DNA of 60,000 bases from Takakia lepidozioides (GCA_030704615.1 CM060731.1:27220001-27280000), one strand, 5' to 3'; positions 1-12,365 are shown, numbered from the stretch's first letter. Notes: a model not told the origin generated them from the letters alone. Made by a program: numbers and translations.

Positions 1-53
1 TGGAGTTTCCGCCTCGGATAGCGAAGGGATGGGTGAGTAAAAGCCGCGCGACA
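1..53 (+). mobile_element. 3' end of an LTR, C/D family
   Basis: These bases match the terminal 53 bp of the LTR of element C (revcomp of 25884-25936 and 16300-16352) and end in GCCGCGCGACA. The next bases are GAGACTTC, not the TTTGGCGACC primer-site sequence that follows the 5' LTR of this family. This is therefore the outer end of a 3' LTR or a solo LTR whose body lies left of the window. GAGAC would be one half of its target duplication; the other half is outside the window. Confidence 0.85.
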
Positions 54-134
54 GAGACTTCATGATGTCTTTATCTTAGTTACATTCAGCTATAGAGATG
101 TGTACATTTCAGATATTTCTTGGCGGGCTGATGA

Positions 135-371
135 GTTGAATTGCTGGCTTATGGCATCTCCTGTGATGAAGCACACTCATTATGTCCTCTTCCTTATGGA
201 CATATGGATGCTGACACCTTGAAGGAGGCCGCCAATCAAGCAGCCATGCTGCTTGATGGCACAATAATCATTACTAATAAGCGACAGCTCGAATCCAATC
301 CATCTTCGGTACCCTTGGTACTGCATATCATCGGTTACCTGGTGTCCCTAGGACACATGTTTTCTTTATAG
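135..371 (+). CDS. Unrecognised open segment, possible exon
   Basis: A 78-codon open frame runs from just after a TGA to a TAG, with no ATG near its start. Its composition looks protein-like (a Cys, Asp, Glu, Ala and His-rich start, then a hydrophobic C-terminal stretch). A plausible splice acceptor (TTTCAG) lies 20 bp upstream, but in another frame. I do not recognise a family. It may be a terminal exon of a gene starting left of the window, or chance. Confidence 0.2.
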   Translation, partial: VELLAYGISCDEAHSLCPLPYGHMDADTLKEAANQAAMLLDGTIIITNKRQLESNPSSVPLVLHIIGYLVSLGHMFSL

Positions 372-443
372 GGCCCACCCCCGAAAGGGGGCAGTAGACA
401 CAAGGCAAAGTGACTCTTAGTTACTCCGGCTTCGGCCGGAATC

Positions 444-461
444 TTCTCTCTCTCTCTCTCT
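444..461. repeat. (TC)n microsatellite
   Basis: Simple dinucleotide run of about nine units. Confidence 0.9.
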
Positions 462-2388
462 AGGATTCAAATATGCTCTTGCTCCTCCTATATCGTCTTC
501 CTCGTATCCATATGTTTGTTCATAAAAGCTAATCATGTACAACTACAAACTTCTTTCTAAATAACATTTTGACTTTAGGAAGAGAATGAAAGACTTGATA
601 CTTATTGACCTAGGTCTGGGATTTTTACTTTGATATCATCTTCTGGCTAGTCTGAGGTAGCAGTGCCTTGAGAGCTTTTATCTCCAATTTGCATGGGTTT
701 CTTTTGGAGTTCCCATAATTTTGCATCAATTAAGACAATGTCATTTGATAATCCAATAGGATATAGCAGGAAATGATGACAACTATGCTAAAGTTCTCAA
801 GTATCCCAGGCCTCAAGAGAAAATAGACTTGCATCAATCATATCCTATCCATGTCTACAACCACTGACAATGTAATAATATTCATTAAAATTTGCTTTGC
901 AGTTCTCCCTCTAAAGGTTTATCGTTCCTACCAAATATTGTTGATTGTCAGAGTATTGTTAGCACATACCTTAGTAGGGTTCTAATGTCCAATTTTGTCC
1001 AATTTTCTTAGTTGTAGAGAAAGATAGTTTTTGGATTATACCTTATGAAGAAAGATTCACATTTTTTTTTTACTAAAAAATGAACTAATCTTAGTTGCTC
1101 TCAGTATGGACCACTGTTGGACCGGTACATATGGTCAGACCTAAGTATTCAGGAACGAAAAGGACCAAATACTACCTTTGAGAGGGGCTCACTCTAATAG
1201 TATGTACTATGACTTACCTTGACACAAAAACTTAGTTGGGCTTTCCAGATATCCTCAAGAAAGGCCTTCATACAAGCATCAACCTACTGAGTATGAGCAG
1301 CCCAAAAGTTAGAATATCCCAACAATGCTGGGGTTTAGGCTCAACCTCAAGATTTTGAAGTTGGTGAATAGAGGTGCCGAGACAATGTTCTTGATTGTGC
1401 TCTTGAAGAGGGTCACTCTTTAGTGAGAATATCATGATACATATTGCCTTTACGTTGTCCGTACATCAGGCAATTACAATCTTTTCTTCTCTATTTATTG
1501 TTCAAAGGTAGGTTTCCCACCTTGACTTTAAATTTCAGTCTAGTGAGGAGGGTAGGTAGGCCATTGAGATTCTCCTTAAGGTCTTTGCACATGTCACAGA
1601 TTGAAAGTTCAGGGAGGTTTAATGCCTAACTCCATTTCCATCGGACAGTGTGAGGGCATCAGAGGAGGCTTGGACACATCCCCCTTCAAGTCAGTTTCAT
1701 CCGGTAGGGTCAATTCATGATCATCAGGATTAATATTCAGATTCTTGAAAATCTCATCTACCTTTTCCCGCGAAGACTCAGCCTAGTGAACAGGCGGTCC
1801 GATCCCTTCCAAGAAATACATTTGATTAACATCTTCGGATATCTGGTATTATGCGATTCAACTGACCCCGCCATCTGACCTTGAATTCATCACATCAAAA
1901 GCTTAAGGAAGGTATGCCAAACTCACCCCGGAGAGAAAGAGAAAAGAGAGTCTTGCCGGGGTTGGAGGTTTCGTGCAGGTGTAGTCTGGAAATTCTGGAC
2001 TGGTTTGGTTTTTGAGAATGGCTAGGAGCAACTACAGTTGTAGTCTCCATCATCCCAAGTACCTTGCAAACTCCAGGGAAAAGACCTTGCGCGCGATCTC
2101 GTGCGCTTTCTTTGCATCTTTGCCCAGAGTGCATTCGTTTCCATTGAATTGTGTGAAAGACAATTGTGAGCTTGGATCCATTGGCACATACATACAAAAC
2201 AACGACATCACGAAAGAAAAGCACAAAGTGTGTCATAAGGCAGGCCTGGCCGAAGGGAAACAGCTCTCTCGGAGATACTTGGCCATCTAGAGGGTACCGA
2301 TATGACACACATATTTTTGTGATCATGGTCAACTGTCTAAGCTGGCAGCATGACCAAAAGACAAGAACATGTGGCTGAAATGGAGCAG

Positions 2389-2411
2389 TTTATTATTATT
2401 ATTATTATTAA
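2389..2411. repeat. (ATT)n microsatellite
   Basis: About seven ATT units. The run encodes poly-isoleucine in a spurious short frame. Confidence 0.9.
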
Positions 2412-2823
2412 CTCAAATATTCAAATTCAAAAAATTGTACGCTTGTTTTCTAGGGTAATATTATTTTTTGAAGATTATAACCGGATCAATATCCGTGTTA
2501 AATCTATTGCTCGTATTCACAATCAGATTACTCAATAACCATTGGGTAGTATAATGTACATAACACTCATATTTGCTTTTTTGAAAGAACTACCCAATAC
2601 TAATTAGGAGTAATCGATATTTAGATTCACATCATATAAATAACATTAATTACAACCTCGCTAAGCTAAAATAATAATTAACTATATCACTAAGATATTT
2701 TTTTATCAAGCTAGATACTACAAAATTAAAATCATGTTTTAAGTTGACGTATTCAAATTTAATGTGTAACTTATTTTTCACACACATACTAATTATGATG
2801 GTTTGAACACGTCAATATGACAG

Positions 2824-5800
2824 CTTGAATATCTGAATTATTTACGGGCAAAACATAAGAGGGTCACATCTACAAGAGGTGGAGATTGGTTGATTGGAGC
2901 ATTCGAGGGTACCAAAGCAGGAATACACACCATAGCTCGAAATCTAAGCAAAGTGACACCTCTTCAATCTAGGGAGGAAAGACGAGCTAGAATACCTTCA
3001 AGTATACTTGCAATGGAAGATGGCGACTCATCATCAAGCCGAACACTAGGCCCTCATTTGAGTGTCACTTTAAATCAAAGTAGGAAAATAGAAAGTGCAC
3101 AATCTTCTCATCATCATGTGGATATTGAAGTATTAGATGCAAAGACAAGAGAAAGCATATTGCAAAGAAGAAGTTTAACCATATCTTCTACATCTCAACG
3201 AGCTTTGGATGGAACTGGATTATATCATCGTCGACCGAGCCAAGCTGCAACTCGAGCTATTGTTGGTTCTGGATTCTCCCAAGATACATTAAGACTTCAA
3301 GAAACTGCACAAAACAGGACTGCTCTTCAAAATGCCATATTGACTTTGACTGAAGAACTTGCAACACCTAAAGTGAGAAAATCCCCGAAAATTGAGCCGT
3401 CTATACAACCATTTCCCATCAAACAACATGAGGATCAAATCATAAATAAATATGCAACTATTGGAAAACCCCGTGTTTCATTTGTACTTTCTGATTTTGA
3501 AGGGATCGTAGAACATTTTAGAGAGACACCTTGGTATCAATCTGATTCGGCTTTATTTATATTTCCGGGAAATAACATAATTCGCAAGGTTTTTATCATC
3601 CTAATTGAAAGCAGATTATACTATTGGTCTATCATGTGTTGTGTGATATTGAGTATTGTAGCATCAACGTATTATCATTTCTTTAGTGGATTCATTGGTG
3701 ATATGACCATACACCATTACCGTATTCAATTTCAAAATGTCGACTATTTTCTTTTAGCTGTAAGTTCTTAGACTCACATTACACGATTATAACAATAACA
3801 AGTGGAAGCTCTAATTAATATTTTGAGTATAAATAGTTTAACATAGTAAAAATATCAAAATAAATGATTTTTTAATAAGTATATCATGATAATCATATCT
3901 TGAAACAAGCCTGTATAGATTCATCAATTTAGTACTTAGCATGATATTTTTATCACATATTCAATATGATGATTCAATTTAAACCATGCATTTCATGTCA
4001 TAGGTGTTCACACTTGATGCGATAATGAAATCCATTGCATATGGCTTGCTTTTTGCACCTGAAGCTTATCTCGGTGATCCGTATAATTTTCTTGATGTTG
4101 CTAATACCATATTTCAAATGTTTACTCTGTTTATCTTGAAGACTCCTTTGTCACATTTTGGTGCCAATGTGCACATAATGTATGCAGTAAGGACATTTCG
4201 AATTATACCTCGAGTTGCTGGTTTGAGATTATTGACTACTACAATTATTCGTACGATACCTGCAGTAACATCTGTTTTTGCATTTAGCTTCATAATATAT
4301 TGCATTTTTGCTGTCATAGGTGTACAACAATTTCGAGAACGGTTTGCTTCTTGCTCCGATTATGATAAAAAACGTGCAAATTGCATTGGTTATACAGTTA
4401 ATCCCAACGGAATCCTTGCTCCTCGAATTTGGAAAAACCCACAGTTACATTTTGATGACTTTGGAAACGCTATGTTATCATTGTTTGTGTGTTCTACAAC
4501 TGACAACTGGATAAATTATTTCCTTCATGTCTCCATGGATATTCCCCAAGAGCTTTATGACAGTCCACAACAAAATGCAAGTTCGGCTAATGCATTTTTT
4601 TTCATATCTTTCATCATCATCGGAACATGGTTAGTTATGCGTTTGTTGATAGGTATTTTCATCGATCAATTTGGAATAAGTTCGGGTTCTAAAATGTTAA
4701 CAGAGCGCCAAAAACTTTGGCGTGATATGAATCGTCTTCTACAACGCTTAAGGCCAAGGCACACACCAAAAGCACCTCGTTGGATTGTGGGTGCATATTG
4801 TTACAAAATAATCAATTCTCAAGTATTTGCAATGACAATGGTTTTGATTATTCTTGCAAATTATATATATTATACCACTCAAACCTACCACTTGCAAGTT
4901 ACAACTACTTCAAAAAATATTGAAGCAATATTTGTTTCTTTGTATTTACTTGAGCTCGTTTTAAGATTGTTGGGAAACAAGGTAAATCGTTTAAGCAAAT
5001 CTATCAGATGTTAGCAAAAGTTATCATTCAAGTATATAATTTTTTGTAACTTTTTTTACTCATCCTTTAGATAAAACCTTTCATCAATTTTTTAACAAAT
5101 TTGATCATGTACTTGTACCTCTTTCACATCAGACCATAGAGAACGCGTGATTAATTAGGTAGCAATTTCAGAGCATATTTTTTTTGCTTATTTTGATGTA
5201 ATCTTGTCCATGCAGTTACGTGACTGGATACATAATTCGTGGAATGTCATAGAGTTTATAATTGTAATAGTATCAGCATCATGTTTATATCCAAAAGCAA
5301 AAGAGAAAGAAAAAATAAATATACAACACATATTTTCTTTAGTACGAATTTTTCGAATTATTCGGTTTCTACCAGCGCTTACCACATTAGTTCACACGAT
5401 TTTTGTTGCTTTGCCATCACTGGTATATTTGCTCATGCTTCTTGTACTATTCTTGATAACGTTCACCGAATTGTTTATGACACAATTCAGTCATATGCAA
5501 GGACGTCCGGGTATTTGCTTAGATAGAGATGTAGGATTCTTCACTTTCACTCAAGCATTTGTGGTAATATTTCAGGTAATATTTCTCAAATATTTTTCAG
5601 TGAATAAAATCAAAAGTTGGATTTTAATATTATATATTTACATACATAGATAGATAAGTTGAATAAAGTAGTCTTTGTGAAAATGTGTCTTTCATTCGTG
5701 CTAAATAAATACTATTGTGAACTATGATAAGTCAATAATCAAAATGTAATGTAAGATTTATAATAATACTTAATCTCGTTTAAGATTCAAAATTATGATT

Positions 5801-6433
5801 GGTCTATTTAGATATTCAACTATTGACAATAATTTGCATCAAGGCAATGAATACTACATGAATTGTTTTACTATATGTTTGACTTGTTATTGAATTTCAC
5901 AGATCACTACGCTTGATAATTGGTCATGTATCATGACAGATCTCATGACTTCCCAACCTCATTGTACAAAGTCAGTTTTTGGTGTTGGTGATTGTGGAAG
6001 TTATATCAATTCCCTTATTTATTGTATCTTGATTGTATTTATCAATGCACATATTATTACGAACTTATTTATTGCCCAAATTATAGATACAATTACATTT
6101 GGGCTACTAAATGAGAATGCAATGATTACCCCTAAGCATTTGACAGATTATCAAGTTCTTTGGACCGAGGATGAATATGATCCCAAGTAATGATATAAAA
6201 ATTTATATTTTAATTATGTAACATATGACTAAATCAGATATATAATAATAACACTAACCAACATAACTGGACATTTACAACTTTGTTCCAAAGATGTGTG
6301 CTTGATAAAGTAGAGAAACAAGCGAAAGAGAATATGGAGAGAAGACTTTAGCTAAAGCCGACATATATAACTGAGAACCACTTCACTTCATGGCTATTGT
6401 CCACTGTCTTATTTACGTTGACTTCGGTTGGCG

Positions 6434-6465
<32 letters not shown>

Positions 6466-7367
6466 CCAAACAGAACGCAATAGTCCTTTCAGGGTGAAGT
6501 GACACCATAAGTTACGTTTGCCTTGACAAGACTCTTCTTTCTTTAGAAGAGAGAGTACGTCGCTTTACCTTGTGACTACTATGATCCCTATCTTCTTCAA
6601 ATGATACTAGGGTAGCATGTGCCGTTGGCCCAAGTGTCCAGTGTCATCTAAGTCCAAGTGCAATCCCCTATGTATCAAAGTGCGTATCCTATGTCGAGGC
6701 CCAAATGCAACCTCTAGGGTAGCCTTTGCTATTGGCCCAAGTGTCCAATGTCATCTAAGTAAGTTTTTTTCCACAGAGCCTACGACCAGATTTGAACCGG
6801 AGACCTTTCCCTTGATATCTCTCCCGTCGAGGCTCCAACCATTGTCCTAGAGGAATGCCCACTTTGCCATTTTTGCTATTTTTTGTGAATTTCCAGCGAC
6901 CAAAAGTACTTGGAATTCCATATCTCCCTCACCGCTGGTCCAAAAATCATGAGACCAAACCGGTGCACCCCTCCTCCTCGAGGGCTTTCCAATGGCACCA
7001 AGCACCCGCACTGGGCCGTGGTTTGGGAGATCTCAGCGACGCTACAAAACAAAACAAAACAAAACAAACGTCTCGCTTCATATATTGATATTCTTGTAGA
7101 TTGTTTAATTGTGTATTTGCAGATGTACTGGATATATTGGATTGCATAAATTGCGAGATTTTGTTAATGCGCTTGGAGTTCCTTTGGGTCGAAGACATAA
7201 TAGTCCAGCTAAATGGTACAACCTTAAGTTTTTTTCAAATATGTTTAAAATAAAACATTGAATTTTATATAATTCATTCATAACTAAAATATATCTAGAT
7301 GTGTTACCCTATCATCTTGATATATAGGTTTGTTGCTCTTGTACAGAGAGACTATGTCGCATCATGA
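2824..7367 (+). CDS. Four-domain voltage-gated cation (Ca2+-type) channel, repeats III-IV
   Basis: Exons: 2824-3759, 4004-4981, 5216-5575, 5903-6186, 7123-7215 and 7328-7367 (TGA 7365-7367). All introns are GT-AG and the reading frame is kept across each junction. Exon 1 encodes a II-III linker and S1 plus part of S2 of repeat III. Exon 2 gives the rest of III (S4-like AVRTFRIIPRVAGLR, pore STTDNW), the III-IV linker (LTERQKLW) and S1 of repeat IV. Exon 3 has S2-S5 with S4-like RIFRIIRFLP; exon 4 has pore TTLDNW and S6. Exons 4-5 join as DPKCTGYIGLHKLRDF, the EF-hand-like segment that follows S6 in CaV/NaV channels. Both visible filter positions are Asp, as in T-type channels. Repeats I-II are absent, and the C-terminus is short with no IQ motif. 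The upstream limit (acceptor AG 2822-2823) and the last exon are the least certain parts. Confidence 0.8.
6433..6461. repeat. (TA)n microsatellite in channel intron 4
   Basis: About 14 TA units inside the 936-bp intron between the S6 exon and the EF-hand exon. Confidence 0.9.
6609..6850 (-). repeat. Duplicated unit plus tRNA-like (SINE-like) block in channel intron
   Basis: Two related copies of about 45 bp (6609-6652 and 6716-6761, sharing TTGGCCCAAGTGTCC with variation) are followed by a block whose - strand contains GGTCTCCGGTTCAAATC, a match to the pol III B box. The A box is weak. This is probably a decayed short retroelement; the host intron is otherwise intact. Confidence 0.4.
7045..7068. 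repeat. (AAAAC)n microsatellite
   Basis: Five AAAAC-type units, 55 bp upstream of the EF-hand exon acceptor. Confidence 0.85.
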
Positions 7368-7619
7368 TGAAGTCAACGGAGAAAATATGGTCAACTGACC
7401 TTACACCGTGTCAAGGCACCGATTGTTGTGTGGTGCTTAATCATGCTCCTATCTTCCTCTTATGTTTTGTGAAACCAAGAGAGTCCATCGCCGTTTGAGG
7501 CTTTGTTAGCATGGCATTCTTTTCTCGGTTAAATTAATGTCTTTGTCATTTTAAGGAATACGATATATTATTATCATTATCATTATTTTTATATTTTTAA
7601 AGGAAACCTGGGAGCGACA

Positions 7620-7802
7620 GCCCACAATTCAGGCCCTTGAGGAGGGGGAAAAATTAACCCCCTTTCATTTATGGGCCATGAGGCCTACAGGACGATCACA
7701 TACTGTCACGAACAATCCCACGCACGGGGCAGGGCAGCGGGTTTGAACCCCGAACCACCATGGCGACACACCGTGCACTTACCAGCTGAGCTACCAGCCG
7801 AT
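7620..7802 (-). repeat. tRNA-derived SINE-like element
   Basis: Read on the - strand from 7802, the sequence starts with GGCTGGTAGCTCAGCTGG, a near-perfect pol III A box of a tRNA. About 50 nt later comes GGTTCGGGGTTCAAACCC, a B box. The spacing is that of a tRNA head, but the arms do not form a cloverleaf and the body continues into unrelated sequence ending in a C/G-run-bearing tail. This is typical of a SINE rather than a tRNA gene. No clear target duplication was found by eye. Confidence 0.6.
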
Positions 7803-7806
7803 GTGC

Positions 7807-7832
7807 TATTATTATTATTACTACTACTACTA
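7807..7832. repeat. (ATT)n/(ACT)n run
   Basis: Trinucleotide run directly beside the tRNA-like head of the SINE-like element. Confidence 0.8.
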
Positions 7833-9214
7833 AAATGAAAATGAAAATTAATCCTTAATGTCCCAACTGATTAGATTTTCGTCGTTGGTTAACTTTGAAA
7901 CACTCATATCTCATTGTGGTTTACTTTGACTTAACTCTGATTTGCCTCCTACACACACTCAAAAGTGATGGATGGAAGCACCATGTGCCCTATACATCCC
8001 CAAGCATGGTATTGCCAAAATATTAGCCATTAGTTCGATGCGACTAGATGAAAATTTTATCATGTGTCAAGGGAATATAAACTTAGGACGTTTAAGAAAA
8101 TTTACAGACTGTACTAGGAAAATATAAAGTGCTCCATGCAATAGTAAAAAATATCCATAAAAAGCTAGTTGATATGATGTATTCATTGGCAGTGGAAGCT
8201 AATGTGGTCTAATATAGGCTGACTTGCATTTAAATCATATGACACGTTAGTATTTTTGGGCATCTTCGGCTGCCAGAGATGCCCCATTCAAATAATAATG
8301 TTGATTTAACTGAGAATGCTTCAATCCAAACGCCTTCGACCAAAGGCAACCCCACCTGAGGTCGCCTTTGTACGCACAACTGTTTTGATGGAGTCCTTCA
8401 AATCATTTGAAAAAATCCACACTTGGCATCTTTGGGAGCTGAAGATGCAATCATAGTCATGATCTTCTATGGGAGTTCTTTTCAGTTTATTATATTTTTG
8501 GTCATCCCCTTGGGTAGGGCTTTCTTCATAATTTTGGGCAACGAGATTGAGAAAAAATCCACCTTCGTTGGACTTTCGGTATCGATGGAATCCAAGGTTG
8601 CTATTTCATGAGCATGAGCCTGAGTGGTATCCATGAAGTGTAACACACTTGGCTTTATCGACGACGATATGGTACCTTACCATGAAAATAGGGTATGCAT
8701 GTCAAGTGAGTACTTTGTGTTTCAGCAATACTAAATTCTGAATGTACTCCAAAATTATACCCAAGAGTTAATCTGAATATACCATTATATTACCATGCAA
8801 ATATTTACTACAGACTTCTTGGTGGGCTTTATACAAAAGGCCCCTTTGCAACAAACGCAAACTGGAATCTGTATCGACATAGCAATATCACATAGGTGGA
8901 CAATGGCTCAATCCACTGAAGTATATTGGAGTGTAGGCCGTAACACAAAAATATATATGTATTGGTAAATTTTTTTGTAGCTCAATATGTGCTTATGAAT
9001 AATAACTGTAAGTGTTATAAAGGGTACTAATTCTTTTAGTATAGAGAGTCTACAAGGTCTAACATAAATCCCAACCTTTGGAAGAGAAGTCATATACTCC
9101 TAAGGATATTTATAATCATAGTGCACATGCCAGCAGATTGGAAGGATAGAAAACAAAATAACGGCATCAAAATTGTATTGAACGACCAAATTGAAGACAC
9201 ATAATTCTGTATAT

Positions 9215-9415
9215 TTAATTGTTGTGCTTGAAAGACTTTGCAACACCCGATTCAGTTGAGTCCAATATATCATCTTGTCCCCACGAGGACTCATATTCAT
9301 TGCTAACATCCATCGATCCATTAGCATGCGAATTTGTGCTACTAGAATTCCACTCAAAACAACCATCTTTTCCTTCAGGAATCCTATAGCAAAGGTCAGA
9401 GGTATCATTCTCCAC
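9215..9415 (-). CDS. Unrecognised acidic open segment, possible terminal exon
   Basis: A 66-codon frame starting with ATG, rich in Ser, Asn, Asp and Glu and ending at a TAA. It looks like a disordered C-terminus, and no family is recognised. It ends about 130 bp before the LTR of element D. There is no supporting upstream exon, so chance cannot be excluded. Confidence 0.2.
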   Translation of the reverse strand: MENDTSDLCYRIPEGKDGCFEWNSSSTNSHANGSMDVSNEYESSWGQDDILDSTESGVAKSFKHNN

Positions 9416-9543
9416 TCATTCTACTTAAGATGCAGATAGTAGCACAAACTATTGCAGCCACCTAGCTTGCCTAACACTCATCTAATCTCTTTTTCTCTAT
9501 CTTTGTATTGTGGCAAAACTTGCCGCATTTTGCTAGCTGGCTT

Positions 9544-10509
9544 TGTTATAAGGGCCGGGAGTACTTAGCATAAGTAGGTGATCTTGCCAGTACCCTTACA
9601 TTTTGAACGAGACCTTGAACGGTCACAGGGACCATGAAACATCATGGCACAACAACCATGAGTGGTCATGACGCAGCGACCATGAAGATTAGGTCATGGC
9701 CCTTGGGCCATGAAGGATAAGCGAGAATGCGCGACCATGTTGGGGAACTAGGACCATGAGCGGGAATGTGCAATCATGGCGGGGAACCAGAACCTTGAGC
9801 GGGAATGTGCACCCATGACGGGGAACCACGACCATGAGCGGGAACGCGGGCGAGGAACCGCAACCATGACAGGAATGCAACCATGAGCGGGAACATGAAC
9901 CATGATCATGGCAATTGAGCCATGAACCAAGAACAGAAAAGTCTAGGGCAAAAAAAGGGTCCATGGACAGTTGGAGTCATGGCGGTTGGCTCACAAAGAG
10001 GTTATGCGGTCACGAGGGTATTTAGGTAAGCAGAAGGAGGGAAGATGACTTTTACCATACACATGATAGGATAGAGAGCACGGGTTGAGGCGGGAGCGGA
10101 TGAGAGTTACAGTGAGACAAAACAGAGGGAGATATGGGATAACGGATTTCTGGAGTAGACTAGGGGAACCGAGCGTAGAAATAGAGGTTGTGGCATGTTG
10201 TTTATACCATGAAGCTATAAAACAACTCTTACTTAGACTCCAACGATGTGTAGAGAGACCTAAGTGAAGCTGTGGAATGCCTTAATAGAAGAGGAACTTA
10301 AACTGAAGAGATTACATAAGTCATCATCGACTAGAATACCCAAGTTCACTGTTAAACTAGAATGATCATGAACTCATGAAGATAATAGGTTCATGGTATC
10401 CCATGATACACTAGGTGTGGGTCATGTTTGTCTGTTCTAAATGACCTGAATACTTAGAGTATCCCCCTGGCATGATAGCTAAGGGATGGTGTGTAAAAGT
10501 CATTCGACA
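9544..10509 (+). mobile_element. Element D: degenerate 5' LTR
   Basis: The stretch starts TGTTATAAGGG and ends CATTCGACA. It aligns along its length with the reverse complement of the LTR of element C. Shared landmarks are the start with GTACCCTTA, the GTGTAGAGAGACC..GAAGCTGTGG block near 10245, the CCATGATACACTAG block near 10400 and the AGGGATGG..GTAAAAG end. The tandem-repeat block inside differs from that of C. It is followed directly by the family's primer site. Divergence is high, so this is an old insertion. Confidence 0.85.
9610..9990. repeat. Minisatellite inside LTR of D (ACCATGAGCGGGAA-type)
   Basis: Imperfect tandem copies of about 20-26 bp containing ACCATGA, GCGGGAA and GGGGAACCA. 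The array occupies the same place in the LTR where element C carries a GGCTGTGA array of unrelated sequence. Confidence 0.8.
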
Positions 10510-10529
10510 TTTGACGACCATACTGGGGT
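10510..10529 (+). promoter_or_regulatory. Primer binding site of element D
   Basis: TTTGACGACCATACTGGGGT starts right after the LTR. It differs from the site in element C (TGGCGACCATACTGGGGA after two T) by two substitutions (G to A, and the last A to T). It is complementary to a tRNA 3' end with CCA; the tRNA is not identified. Confidence 0.75.
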
Positions 10530-10619
10530 TGTGAATTAGGAGCAACTAGATGTGACTGGCATAACTCATTGCAAAATTGAAAATGAAAAATTATCCAAGC
10601 AATTCCTTAAACAAATTCC

Positions 10620-12309
10620 TAGATTTGCTAGAGGGATGCAAAGAAAACATCATCAAGATAGTACATAAAGCCGATCCAGATTGGGGACTGAAAAAGGGGT
10701 AATTAACATTTATCAGGTAGCGTCTAAGGGAGAGCCAGATGGTTACCAACTCTAGTTTTATGTGATAGCATTGCTATCAATTAGACGAGGAGAATTCGAG
10801 TGCTGGGAAGAAGTCAGGAGAGATGTCTTCACACACATGCATGCAGAGTTAGCATTGGTAAAGAACTGCATTCCAAAGGATATATTATGGATAAAGTTAA
10901 CACCTATACTAGCCTTTCGGACCTTTCTTCCCGCAAGATTTATGATAACAAAGCCTACTAACATTCCCAGTGATCCATTAAAGTTGGAAAGGAATCCAAG
11001 AATATATGAGAGATATTACAGAAGGGAGTTGTGGATATTACCTCATGAGAAACATGAAAGACATGGGTTATGAGTGATGAAAGAGGAGAGAGAATAGAGA
11101 AATATGTAGCAAAGAGAGAGAGCTATTTGAGAGCTAATTATCCGGAATTCTTCCAGAAAGAAAGTAAGAGTGAGGATTCATCAAAGCCAGTCAGTCCACC
11201 TTAACCAATAGGGACACCACCATTATTTGAAGATCATTTCTCTGGAACCACATCCTCTTACTCTTTGCAAGAAAGACTAAGGGAATTGACATAAGATGAA
11301 GGAATGACATAAGGAATTAGATAGGAGATGAATCCTTAGGCAAAGGACTAATTGGGAGTGTTCTTTGACCAGAATTGGCATGGTACTCCAATGGTAGGAA
11401 CTCCGGTTTCTGATACACTTGCCAATGAAGAAGATAATGAGGAGGAAACTAGCTGAGAGTGTTCAACTCCCAAATTGCAACCGTTTTGTGAGCGAGGAGG
11501 AAGAGACCCAAGTCAAGAACTTGGAAGATGCAGAATCCGAAGAAGTAGAACCAACAGTGGCCGTTGATACTACCACCAGGTCATCCCAACCTATTGCAGC
11601 AAGGTCAAATGAATCACTGGCTAGCAAAAGTGTCAGTTCAGGAAGATCAGGCAATGAGCTTGGATCGCTTATCGGAGGGACAGGGGGAGTGGGAAGTAGT
11701 TTGACAGTAACTTCGGTTATTACAAGTGTCCAAATACATGCAATAGGAATTGGACTTGAGGACCAATACCAGGACATATATCATTACAACAAATGGCTCA
11801 ACTAGCAGCACCAACCCATATAAGACCACCTTTCCCCATATACTCTGGAAAAGGGGATCATAATGTACATATTAACCAATATGAGCACATGTGCATAGTG
11901 AACAACGAGAATGCAGATGCAACAATGTTGAGATTATTCGCTTATTCACTGACAAAGAAAACAATTGAGTGGTATGGTCAATTCCAAGATAACCACTTTG
12001 GAACCTGGAAAGATATAAAGACATCATTCGAGGAAATTTTTAAAATAAGTAAAATTACTGGTGAAGTGTACAGTGGACTGGAATAGCTGAAACAGAAGAA
12101 TCATGAACCGATTGAGGAGTATCTAGATAAGATGGTATTAACGATATAAAAATTGATTGATGTGCCACATGAAAATTTACTAAAGATTCAGAAAAATGTA
12201 GACATACTACCCAATAATACCCTTGTCGAAGCATATGCATATACCAAGAAGGTGGAGCTTGGAAAAATGCTGAGGAAAGAATAGAAGAATTATATTATAG
12301 TGAGGATGA
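10620..12309 (+). pseudogene. Element D: decayed upstream ORF and gag
   Basis: Broken frames match those of element C in order. 10762-11073 matches the C upstream ORF (shared IPKDILWIKLTP, LKLERNP, IYERYYRRE). 11419-11805 matches the acidic Ser-rich Gag N-terminus. 11793-12086 matches the Gag core ([28 protein letters not shown]). Several stops separate them. The gag reading continues to about 12300 and is then cut at 12310, where sequence resembling the terminal repeat of the A/B family starts. This is most simply read as element B inserted into D. Confidence 0.8.
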
Positions 12310-12365
12310 TGTCGTGCACCTAAGCATCGTGCTACAACATACATCGCTGTCCATCACACATTCTA
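12310..12365 (-). mobile_element. Terminal repeat remnant of element B
   Basis: TGTCGTGCACC and the following 45 bp match the X repeat of element A (44118 onward: TGTCGTGCGC, then ACATCGCTGTCCA, then CACACA). The match then stops, so most of the terminal repeat has been lost. TG at 12310 marks the likely outer end of B. Confidence 0.6.

Larger units (their letters stand above)
372..2823. other. Intergenic or intronic stretch without recognised genes
   Basis: AT-rich sequence with scattered short open frames, none with homologous-looking content. It holds a (TC)n run at 444-461 and an (ATT)n run at about 2389-2411. The part from about 1690 to 1860 has a short open frame on the - strand but I cannot place it. 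If the channel gene is complete in the genome, the exons for repeats I and II must lie left of here or be missing, because I see no channel-like segment in this stretch. Confidence 0.5.
7368..9214. other. Intergenic stretch
   Basis: Apart from the tRNA-like repeat at 7620-7802 and a trinucleotide run at 7807-7832, I see no gene. A 62-codon open frame at 8423-8611 has no recognisable content. Confidence 0.5.

Noticed and set aside
2350-2538. Small gene with poly-Ile stretch
   Set aside because: Driven by the (ATT)n run; no conserved content.
7620-7802. Functional tRNA gene
   Set aside because: A and B boxes are present but acceptor and anticodon arms cannot be paired; it is better read as a tRNA-derived SINE.
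9689-9964. Repetitive 91-codon - strand frame
   Set aside because: Minisatellite in the LTR of element D read as protein.
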